Assembly (NCBI RefSeq): GCF_048066175.1
Contig: NZ_JBLTXA010000001.1
Span: 124,001 to 188,000, forward strand
Length of the DNA: 64,000 nt
DNA from: Niveispirillum fermenti
Lineage (GTDB): Bacteria > Pseudomonadota > Alphaproteobacteria > Azospirillales > Azospirillaceae
Reading direction: 5' to 3'
In this document: positions 1 to 7,511 of the stretch, piece by piece
Layout of the letters: each line of letters begins with the position of its first letter
How positions within the stretch are numbered: position 1 is the stretch's first letter
The notes under the pieces: generated by a model
What the model was told of the DNA's origin: nothing
The model's database searches: none
The model's input: only the letters and a program-made list of their open reading frames with translations
Translations under genes and position numbers: made by a program

Positions 1-96
1 TATACCGACAGTGTCCAGCAAGGCCGGTTCTCGGCTGAATATTGGTCCAAGGGCAATAGGGTGTCGCGCAATCCCGGCCCGGCGCCAGCACAATGA
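1..96 (+). CDS. 3' end of an unidentified gene entering from the left edge
   Basis: Frame 1 is open from the first base to a TGA at 94-96 and encodes 31 residues with a protein-like composition (Tyr, Trp and charged residues, ending PGPAPAQ). A perfect 12-bp hairpin starts 11 nt after the stop, as expected at a gene end. No family can be recognised from so short a tail. The call rests only on the open frame and the hairpin, and it could be chance. Confidence 0.35.
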   Translation, partial: YTDSVQQGRFSAEYWSKGNRVSRNPGPAPAQ

Positions 97-107
97 CGCC
101 GTGATGC

Positions 108-138
108 GACCGGGGCGGGACCATTGCCCGCCCCGGTC
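108..138. terminator. 12-bp perfect hairpin between convergent genes
   Basis: The arms GACCGGGGCGGG (108-119) and CCCGCCCCGGTC (127-138) flank a 7-nt loop. It lies one base beyond the minus-strand aminotransferase stop and just after the stop of the partial plus-strand frame. No U-tract follows on either strand, so it is a stable transcript-end hairpin rather than a canonical intrinsic terminator. Confidence 0.5.
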
Positions 139-139
139 A

Positions 140-1510
140 CTACGTCACCCCCAGGTCGCGCGCCGTCAGGTCCAGCGCCCGCCGGGCCCGTTGTGCGACC
201 TCGTCGGCCTCATCCTCAGTCATGGTCAGGGCCGGGGCGTAGACCAGGCTGTCGCGGATGCCGCGCATGATCAGGTCATTGTGGAAGCAATGGTCGCGTG
301 CCATCAGGCCGACCCTGCCATTGCCGGGAAACCGTTCGCGTGTCCGGCGGTCCTTCACGATCTCGATGGCGCCGATCATGCCCTCCGACCGGATTTCACC
401 GACGATCGGGTGGCCGTCCAGCACCTCTTCCAGCCGCGTGCGCAGATAGGGGCCGATCTCCTCCCCCGCCCGCCGGACAAGCCCGTCGCGTGCGATGATG
501 TCCAGATTGGCCAGGGCCACGGCACAGGCCACCGGGTGCCCGGAATAGGTGAAGCCGTGGTAGAACTCGCCCCCTTCCTCGATCAGGGTCCCGGCCACAC
601 GGTCGCCGACCATGACGGCCGACAGGGGGATGTAGCCTGACGTGATGCCCTTGGCCAAGGTCATGAAATCGGGGCTGATGCCATAGCGCTGGCAGCCGAA
701 CCAGTGGCCCAGCCGCCCGAAGCCGCAGATCACCTCGTCGGCGATCAGCAGGATGTCGTGTTCGCGGCAGATGCGCCCGACCTCCGGCCAATAGCTGTCG
801 GGCGGGATGATCACGCCGCCCGCACCCTGCACCGGCTCCCCGATGAAGGCGGCCACATTCTCCGGCCCCAGTTGCAGGATCTTCTCCTCCAGCGTGCGGG
901 CCGCCAGCCGGCCGAACGCCTCGGCACCCATCTCCCCCTGTCCCTCGAACGGATAGGGGGCCATCACATGGGCGAAATCCGGCAGCGGCAGGCCGCCTTG
1001 CGCATGCATCGCCGGCATGCCGTTCAGCGATGCGGCCGCCATCGTGGTGCCGTGATAGCCATGGTCGCGCCCGATGATGATCTTCTTGCCCGGCTTGCCC
1101 TTCAAGGCCCAGTAATGCCGGACCATGCGCACGATCGTGTCATTGGCTTCCGACCCGGAATTGGCGAAGAAGGCGCGCGACAGGCCCGGCGGCGTCAGTT
1201 CGGCCAGGCGGGCCGCCAGTTGCACGGTTGGCGCCGTGGTCGTCTTGAAGAAGCCGTGATAGAAGGAAAGATCGGTCAGCTGGCCATAGGCCGCATCGGC
1301 CAGTTCCCGCCGCCCATATCCGACATTGACGCACCACAGCCCGGCCATGGCATCCAGGATGCGCACGCCGGCGCTGTCGGTCAGCCACACCCCTTCGGCA
1401 TGGGTGATGATGCGCGGCCCGCCCAGCGCGGACAGTTCCTTGTGGTCGGTGAACGGGTGCCAGTGATGGGCACCGGACAGGCGCTTCAGTTCGGCGGTAT
1501 CGACGGACAT
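140..1510 (-). CDS. class III pyridoxal-phosphate aminotransferase (omega-amino acid:pyruvate type)
   Basis: A 456-residue cytosolic PLP aminotransferase of class III. These enzymes move a terminal amino group (beta-alanine, putrescine, GABA-type donors) to pyruvate or another keto acid. Visible signatures are the cofactor glycine-rich NSGSEAND, the aspartate block LLIADEVICGFGR and the Schiff-base lysine in LAKGITSGY. The length is normal for the family. The ATG at 1510 was chosen because GGGGAG lies about 8 nt upstream and it opens with MSVDTAEL; an upstream extension to 1600 has no ribosome site. The gene stands alone and diverges from dprA. The exact amino donor cannot be read from the sequence. 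Confidence 0.9.
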   Translation of the reverse strand: MSVDTAELKRLSGAHHWHPFTDHKELSALGGPRIITHAEGVWLTDSAGVRILDAMAGLWCVNVGYGRRELADAAYGQLTDLSFYHGFFKTTTAPTVQLAARLAELTPPGLSRAFFANSGSEANDTIVRMVRHYWALKGKPGKKIIIGRDHGYHGTTMAAASLNGMPAMHAQGGLPLPDFAHVMAPYPFEGQGEMGAEAFGRLAARTLEEKILQLGPENVAAFIGEPVQGAGGVIIPPDSYWPEVGRICREHDILLIADEVICGFGRLGHWFGCQRYGISPDFMTLAKGITSGYIPLSAVMVGDRVAGTLIEEGGEFYHGFTYSGHPVACAVALANLDIIARDGLVRRAGEEIGPYLRTRLEEVLDGHPIVGEIRSEGMIGAIEIVKDRRTRERFPGNGRVGLMARDHCFHNDLIMRGIRDSLVYAPALTMTEDEADEVAQRARRALDLTARDLGVT

Positions 1511-1755
1511 GGACAAACACTCCCCGGATCGGACAGGCAGACGGCATTGCGGACGGACGAAACCCGTCCCGCCGGCGGGTTGAACCCGATCCGGGCGCAA
1601 TGCAGCAGCATCTCTTCCTTGGGCGTGGGGCCGGTATAGGTCATGGGCGGATCATAGCGTGCCCGGCACCGCCCGTCACCCGGTCGCCCATCACCCGTTT
1701 TGTCATGACCGGGAAAGCCGTTGACAGCAGATGGCGATTGCAGAACCATGCACCC

Positions 1756-2877
1756 ATGCAATCACAGAATTCAACCCTGCCGCTGACCGAACGCATCGAC
1801 CGCGTCCGCCTGATCCGTGCGGAAAATGTCGGGCCTGTTACCTTCGCGCGACTTCTGGAACGGTTCGGCACGGCCAGCGCGGCGCTGGCGGCACTCCCCG
1901 ACCTGGCCCGGCGCGGCGGCCGCAAGGCACCCTTGCGCGTGCCCGCGCGGACAGAGGTGGAGCGGGAAGCCGCGGCGCTGGAAAAGCTGGGCGGGCGCTG
2001 GCTGTTCCGGGGGGAGGCGGATTATCCCCGGCCGCTGGCCGCCATCGACGATGCGCCGCCTGTCCTGGCAGTGTTGGGCTTCCCGGCCTTGCTGGCCCGT
2101 CCCTGTGTGGGCATCGTCGGCGCGCGCAATGCCAGCATCGCCGGGCGCAAGATGGCCGAGCGGCTGGGCCACGACCTGGCCGATGCCGGCTTCACCGTGG
2201 TATCGGGCCTGGCCCGCGGCATCGACACAGCGGCCCATCAGGGGGCCATCGGCGGCGGTACCGCCGCCGTGGTGGCCGGCGGCGTGGACATCATCTATCC
2301 GCCGGAAAACGCCGGCCTTTACCATGATATCGCCCAGCGCGGCACGGTGCTGGCCGAATCACCCCTGGGGACGGAACCGCAGGCAAGGCATTTTCCCCGC
2401 CGCAACCGTCTGATCTCCGGCTTGTCGCTGGGGGTTGTCGTGGTGGAGGCGGCGCTTAAATCCGGGTCCCTGATCACCGCGCGCCTTGCCGCCGAACAGG
2501 GGCGCGATGTGTTCGCCGTGCCGGGCTCCCCGATGGACCCGCGCGCCCAGGGCTGTAACCGCCTGATCAAGGAAGGTGCTGCCCTGGTGGAGAATGCGGA
2601 CGATATCGTCACGCACCTGCATGCCGCCGCCGCGGGCCCCTTGCGCGAGCCGGCCGGGGGACATTTCCGGTCCCCCATTCCCGCCACGGAGGACGAGCGC
2701 GAACTGGCCAAAGCACGCCATCTTGTGGTCGAGAGCCTGTCCCCGACCCCGGTTCTCATTGACGAAGTCATCCGCGGCTGCCAATTGTCTGCCGGGGTGG
2801 TGTTGACCGTGCTGCTGGAACTGGAACTGGCGGGGCGGCTGCAGCGTCATCCCGGCGGTCAGGTCAGCCTGGTCTGA
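1756..2877 (+). CDS. dprA: DNA-processing protein DprA (Smf)
   Basis: A 373-residue DprA homologue. DprA binds incoming single-stranded DNA during transformation and loads RecA. The N-terminal 60 residues are helical and SAM-like. The Rossmann-like core is clear (GIVGARNAS, SGLARGIDTAAHQGA, VVAGGVDIIYPPEN, FPRRNRLISGLS, EAALKSGSLITARLA, VPGSPMDPRAQGCNRLI). A C-terminal winged-helix DML1-like segment follows. The start at 1756 (MQSQNST) begins the conserved helical part; the frame is open further upstream to 1600 but that stretch is not family-like. topA begins 49 nt downstream, the usual alphaproteobacterial dprA-topA pair, so co-transcription is likely. No other competence genes are in the window. 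Confidence 0.95.
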   Translation: MQSQNSTLPLTERIDRVRLIRAENVGPVTFARLLERFGTASAALAALPDLARRGGRKAPLRVPARTEVEREAAALEKLGGRWLFRGEADYPRPLAAIDDAPPVLAVLGFPALLARPCVGIVGARNASIAGRKMAERLGHDLADAGFTVVSGLARGIDTAAHQGAIGGGTAAVVAGGVDIIYPPENAGLYHDIAQRGTVLAESPLGTEPQARHFPRRNRLISGLSLGVVVVEAALKSGSLITARLAAEQGRDVFAVPGSPMDPRAQGCNRLIKEGAALVENADDIVTHLHAAAAGPLREPAGGHFRSPIPATEDERELAKARHLVVESLSPTPVLIDEVIRGCQLSAGVVLTVLLELELAGRLQRHPGGQVSLV

Positions 2878-2926
2878 CCGGTCCAATTCGCGGTTTTCCA
2901 TCGTTCCTCGAAAGGCGGGTCCTTCA

Positions 2927-5605
2927 GTGGCTGGCAGTGTCGTCATCGTTGAATCCCCGGCCAAGGCCAAGACCATCAACAAGTATCTGGGACAGGACTA
3001 TACCGTCCTGGCCAGCTTCGGGCATGTGCGCGACCTGCCGCCCAAGGATGGGTCGGTGCGCCCCGAAGAGGATTTCGAGATGGATTGGGAACTGGGCGAC
3101 CGGTCCAAGCGCCATGTCGATGAGATCGCCCGCGCCGTGCGCGGTGCTTCCCGCGTGTTCCTGGCCACCGATCCGGATCGCGAGGGAGAGGCCATCGCCT
3201 GGCACGTGCATGAGCTGCTGAAGGAAAAGCGGCTGGCATCCAAGGCCGAGGTGCGCCGCATCACCTTCAACGAAATCACCAAGAGCGCCGTGCTGGACGC
3301 CATTTCCAAGCCGCGCGACGTGGACCAGGAATTGGTCCAGGCCTATCTGGCCCGCCGCGCGCTGGATTACCTTGTGGGCTTCAACCTGTCACCGGTCCTG
3401 TGGCGCAAGCTGCCCGGGTCCAAGTCCGCGGGCCGTGTGCAATCCGTGGCGCTGCGCCTCATCTGCGAGCGGGAGGCCGAGATCGAGGCCTTCAAGCCGC
3501 AGGAATACTGGACCATCGAGGCAGAGTTCAAAACCCATGACGGCGCCACCTTCACGGCACGCCTGACGCAGTTGGACGGCAAGCGGCTGGAGAAGTTCAG
3601 CCTGGGCGACAAGGGGGCGGCTGAGGCGGCGCTGGCCCGTATCCGCCCCATGCTGTTCAAGGTGGGCCGCGTTGAACGGCGCGAGGTGAAGCGCAATCCC
3701 TATGCGCCCTTCACCACCTCCACCCTTCAGCAGGAAGCCAGCCGCAAGCTGGGCTTTGGCGCCGTCAAGACCATGCGCACGGCCCAGAAGCTCTATGAGG
3801 GCGTGGATATCGGCGGCGAGACGGTCGGCCTGATCACCTATATGCGTACCGACGGCGTGTCCTTGAGCCAGGAAGCCATCGACGGGTCGCGCCGTCTGAT
3901 CGACCAGACCTGGGGTGATGCCTATGTGCCGGACAAGCCGCGCATCTACAAGACGGCCGCCAAGAACGCCCAGGAGGCGCACGAGGCCATCCGCCCCACC
4001 GACCTGTTCCGCCGCCCGGACCAGATGACCCGTTATCTGGACAAGGACGAACTGCGGCTTTACGAGCTGATCTGGAAGCGGACCGTCGCGTCGCAGATGG
4101 CCAGCGCCATCATGGATCAGGTGACGGTGGACATCATGTCCAAGGGGGCGGAGGCCGTGTTCCGCGCCACCGGCTCCATCATCCGGTTCGATGGCTTCCT
4201 GCGCGTCTACCAGGAAGACAAGGATGATGATGGGGAGGAGGAGGAGAATCGCCGCCTGCCCCCCATGAAGGATGGCGACGACCTGACGCGCGGCAACCTG
4301 AAATCCGACCAGCACTTCACCCAGCCCCCGCCCCGCTATACGGAAGCGAGCCTGGTGAAGAAGATGGAGGAACTGGGCATCGGCCGGCCCTCCACCTATG
4401 CGTCCATCCTGCAGGTGCTGCAGGAACGCAATTATGTGCGGCTGGAAAAGCGGCGGTTCGAGCCGGAGGACCGCGGCCGGCTGGTCACCAGCTTCCTGGA
4501 GAATTTCTTCAACCGTTATGTGCAGTATGACTTCACGGCGGCCCTGGAAGAGAAGCTGGACGATATCTCCGGCGGGCGCATCTTCTGGAAGGATGTGCTG
4601 CGGGAATTCTGGAAGCATTTCCACGCCGCCATCGACGACACCAAGGACCTGACCATCACCCAGGTGCTGGATGCGCTGGATGCCGCACTGGGGCCGCATT
4701 TCTTCCCCGACCGCTTCGACGCGGAAGGGCAGAAGATCGATGTGCGCGCCTGCCCGACCTGCGGATCGGGCCGCCTGTCGCTGAAACTGGGCAAGACGGG
4801 CGCCTTCATCGGCTGTTCCAACTATCCCGAATGCCGCTATACCCGCCCGCTGGCCGTGGCGGGGGAGGATGCGGAGGCCGATGCCGACCGGGAACTGGGC
4901 ACCGATCCCGATACGGGCCTGACCGTCGTGCTGAAACGGGGACCCTACGGCGTCTATGCCCAGTTGGGCACGAACCTGCCGAAGGAGGAAAAACCCAAGC
5001 GCGTGTCACTGCCGCGCGGCATGAACCCGCAGGATGTCGACCTGACCATTGCCCTGGCCTTGCTGTCCCTGCCCCGCTCCCTGGGCATGCATCCCAGCAC
5101 GGGCGTGGAAATTCAGGCCGGTATCGGCCGCTTCGGCCCCTATCTGAAACATGGCGACGCCTATAAGAACATCCCCGCGGACGATGATGTGCTGACCATC
5201 GGCCTGAACCGGGCCGTGGTGCTTCTGGGCGACGGGCCGGCGAAGAAGGCCGTGCAGGGACGCGAATTGGGGAACCACCCCAAGGATGGCAAGCCGATCT
5301 CCATCGGCTCCGGCCGGTTCGGCCCCTATGTGAAGCACAACAAGCTGTTCGCCAGCATTCCCAAGGCCCAGAATCCCGACACGCTGACGCTGGAACAGGC
5401 CGTGGAACTGCTGGCGGCCAAGGCCGCCAAGGACACGGCCAAGAAGGGGGCGGCCCCCGCCGCGGATGCCCCACCGGCAGAGGAGAAGCCGAAGAAGAAG
5501 GCCCCGGCCAAGAAGGCGGCCGCGCCGAAGATGGCCGCGAAGACCGGGACCAGCAAGACGACAACGGCCGCCAAGAAGCCGGCGGCGAAAAAAAAGACAG
5601 TGTGA
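2927..5605 (+). CDS. topA: DNA topoisomerase I
   Basis: An 892-residue type IA topoisomerase that relaxes negative supercoils. The N-terminal Toprim domain shows VIVESPAKAKTI and DPDREGEAIAWH. The active-site tyrosine is Tyr305 in ITYMRTDG. A four-cysteine zinc ribbon (ACPTCGSG to CSNYPECRY) lies near residues 610-640, followed by two topo-C repeats (GPYGVYAQLG, GRFGPYLKHG, GRFGPYVKHN). The last 55 or so residues are a Lys/Ala/Pro-rich basic tail, common in alphaproteobacterial TopA and probably a DNA- or RNA-polymerase-contacting extension. The start is GTG at 2927, with AAAGGCGGG 7 nt upstream; no ATG fits better. It is probably co-transcribed with dprA. Confidence 0.97.
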   Translation: MAGSVVIVESPAKAKTINKYLGQDYTVLASFGHVRDLPPKDGSVRPEEDFEMDWELGDRSKRHVDEIARAVRGASRVFLATDPDREGEAIAWHVHELLKEKRLASKAEVRRITFNEITKSAVLDAISKPRDVDQELVQAYLARRALDYLVGFNLSPVLWRKLPGSKSAGRVQSVALRLICEREAEIEAFKPQEYWTIEAEFKTHDGATFTARLTQLDGKRLEKFSLGDKGAAEAALARIRPMLFKVGRVERREVKRNPYAPFTTSTLQQEASRKLGFGAVKTMRTAQKLYEGVDIGGETVGLITYMRTDGVSLSQEAIDGSRRLIDQTWGDAYVPDKPRIYKTAAKNAQEAHEAIRPTDLFRRPDQMTRYLDKDELRLYELIWKRTVASQMASAIMDQVTVDIMSKGAEAVFRATGSIIRFDGFLRVYQEDKDDDGEEEENRRLPPMKDGDDLTRGNLKSDQHFTQPPPRYTEASLVKKMEELGIGRPSTYASILQVLQERNYVRLEKRRFEPEDRGRLVTSFLENFFNRYVQYDFTAALEEKLDDISGGRIFWKDVLREFWKHFHAAIDDTKDLTITQVLDALDAALGPHFFPDRFDAEGQKIDVRACPTCGSGRLSLKLGKTGAFIGCSNYPECRYTRPLAVAGEDAEADADRELGTDPDTGLTVVLKRGPYGVYAQLGTNLPKEEKPKRVSLPRGMNPQDVDLTIALALLSLPRSLGMHPSTGVEIQAGIGRFGPYLKHGDAYKNIPADDDVLTIGLNRAVVLLGDGPAKKAVQGRELGNHPKDGKPISIGSGRFGPYVKHNKLFASIPKAQNPDTLTLEQAVELLAAKAAKDTAKKGAAPAADAPPAEEKPKKKAPAKKAAAPKMAAKTGTSKTTTAAKKPAAKKKTV

Positions 5606-5704
5606 GCTTGCTTTCAGGAACAGGATGAACCACGTTCATTCGTATAAGGGGCATTGGTCGGCGCTCGTGATCGGGCGGCCGGCTGCCATTGCCGGGAGGC
5701 TGAC

Positions 5705-6175
5705 ATGCGCGCCCTGTTCCTGACGGGTCTGGTCCTTTCGATCATCGCCCTGACCGCCGTGGCGGAAGAGACGAAGCCCGTCAATACTTTCACCCTGCTG
5801 AACAAGCCCGGCACCCTGCCCGCCGTCCCGGATTACAGCCAGGGTGTGCCGGCCGCTGCTGCCCCGGCCGAAGATCCAGGCTGCCGCGTGCGCAAGACCG
5901 TGGAAGCCGGCGTGTCCATGGGTGGGGTCAGCGGCAAATATGCCGGTGCCCGATTGGATTATGGCAAGGATGACAGGGCGCTGGATCGCGGCTATGCCCC
6001 CAACCCCTGCCCCCAGACAGGTTTCGCCATGTCGCTTTCCATGTCTGCCAGCGACATGGAAATGAAACGCCGGGGCGAGAATTATCCGGCCGGCCGGCCC
6101 ATTGTCGAAGGTATGGACGATGGCATGGCCGATATCGGCAATAACCGGCCCGGCCACCGCCTCAATGGCGATTGA
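5705..6175 (+). CDS. small secreted protein of unknown function
   Basis: 156 residues. An N-terminal signal peptide (MRALFLTGLVLSIIALTAVA, cleavage before EETKP) predicts a periplasmic location. The mature part has two cysteines (GCRVRKT and NPCPQTG, about 45 residues apart) that could form one disulfide. No domain was recognised. The start at 5705 has GGGAGG 5 nt upstream. The last 14 nt overlap the 3' end of the convergent minus-strand gene, with the two stop codons inside each other's coding sequence. It follows topA by 99 nt and may be read through from it. Function unknown. Confidence 0.75.
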   Translation: MRALFLTGLVLSIIALTAVAEETKPVNTFTLLNKPGTLPAVPDYSQGVPAAAAPAEDPGCRVRKTVEAGVSMGGVSGKYAGARLDYGKDDRALDRGYAPNPCPQTGFAMSLSMSASDMEMKRRGENYPAGRPIVEGMDDGMADIGNNRPGHRLNGD

Positions 6176-7403
6176 GTGTCCGTTCGATATCCAGTCCGAT
6201 CGTAACGCCACCCAGCACCGAACCGGGCTTATCGCCGGCAATGGCGAAACTGACCTGGACGTTGAACTGGCCCGTCGACTGGTCGAAGGCGATATTGTCG
6301 ACGAAGATCGTGTCAGCCCCCTTGGCAACGGTCATGGCATATTTCGCCTCGTCGGCTTGCCAGAGGTCGGAGGGAAGCGGATCGGCGGCCACGGCCACGC
6401 CCGCATTGTCGAACAGAAGGATTTCTGAAACCACCCCGCCAGTCGCGGCCCGCAGCCGGGCCAGGGCCGTGGATAGCGGATGATCGCGCAACGACCATAC
6501 CAGCGAATGGTCGGCCGCAGCACGATGGCTCTGAAATATCTGGTCCTCCTCCACGATGCGGCTGACGGGTTTATCCGCGTTGAGCCTGCCGGCCGCCTTC
6601 AGCGCCGGAAGCAGGGACGGCTCGGTCAACAGCCTGTCATGGACCTGTCGGGCCACAGCCAGGGCCAGCCCGCGCTCGGATGCCGTCAGAACCATGTTGG
6701 CCGCCGCACAATGGCCGATCTCGCCGTTGAACCGTTCCAGAAAATGCGGGTTCGACCGCAGGAATGGGGCCGCGAAATAGACACCCAAGGGCATATAGCG
6801 CTGAAAGCTGACCTGGAACTGCGCAGGATCGGCCCCCGCCTGCTTGATCGCGGACAGCAGTTCCGCCTGGTCCATCAGAACCGCTTCCACCCGGCCGGCC
6901 GCCAGCATGCGCAGCAATTGCGTCGATGTCCGGGCCATGCCATCGACATCCCTTCCCTGACCGCGCAACCATTTCAATTGATTGGATCCCAGCACGGCGG
7001 CAATGCGGCGGCGTTGGTGCAGATCCATCTTCACGAGACGAATGCCCGCCGGTGTCACCCACACCCAGCGTTCGAGGGCCAAAGGCAGGGAGAGATGCCC
7101 GTCACGCGGCCCCTCGGGATCCGGCGCCACGGAGAAAATGCCCGCCACGGCTCCCTGGCGCACCTGTTCGCGGGCGCGCAGCCAGGGCGCAAGGTCAACC
7201 TCGTATCGCTGATCCAGCCGGTCCATGATGCAGTCGAGCGCGCGCAACGATGTGCCGCCCAATTCCCCGTTCACCATCTCCTGATAGGGGGGCGCGATAT
7301 TGGTCAGCAGATGCAGCACTTCCGACGCGCGGGCCTGCACGGTGGTGGATAAAGCCATCCATACCACCAGCAACAGGCGCCCCGCCATGATGACAAGGCG
7401 CAT
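6162..7403 (-). CDS. periplasmic solute-binding protein (family 3) with C-terminal Cache/PAS-like domain
   Basis: 413 residues. A signal peptide occupies about residues 1-26. Residues 30-260 resemble bacterial extracellular solute-binding protein family 3 (amino-acid or polyamine binding), with the TNIAPPYQEMVNGE opening and the GRVEAVLMDQAELLSAI block. From about residue 290 a different fold appears (EILLFDNAGVAVAADPLPSDLW, then FVDNIAFDQSTGQFNVQVSF and GGVTIGLDI), which looks like a periplasmic Cache/PAS sensor domain. No transmembrane segment or output domain follows, so both halves are free in the periplasm. The ATG at 7403 follows AGGGGAG. No transporter genes are adjacent. A sensor or ligand-presenting role is inferred. 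Confidence 0.7.
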   Translation of the reverse strand: MRLVIMAGRLLLVVWMALSTTVQARASEVLHLLTNIAPPYQEMVNGELGGTSLRALDCIMDRLDQRYEVDLAPWLRAREQVRQGAVAGIFSVAPDPEGPRDGHLSLPLALERWVWVTPAGIRLVKMDLHQRRRIAAVLGSNQLKWLRGQGRDVDGMARTSTQLLRMLAAGRVEAVLMDQAELLSAIKQAGADPAQFQVSFQRYMPLGVYFAAPFLRSNPHFLERFNGEIGHCAAANMVLTASERGLALAVARQVHDRLLTEPSLLPALKAAGRLNADKPVSRIVEEDQIFQSHRAAADHSLVWSLRDHPLSTALARLRAATGGVVSEILLFDNAGVAVAADPLPSDLWQADEAKYAMTVAKGADTIFVDNIAFDQSTGQFNVQVSFAIAGDKPGSVLGGVTIGLDIERTLNRH

Positions 7404-7511
7404 GATCCACTCCCCTGCATGCCCGGTTCCGGGACCAAGCCTCAGGAGAAAGTGTAGGTCGGCCCCCGTCGTCCGGATAGATATCCGGAAGGTGCGGAAA
7501 CTGGCCCTGCA

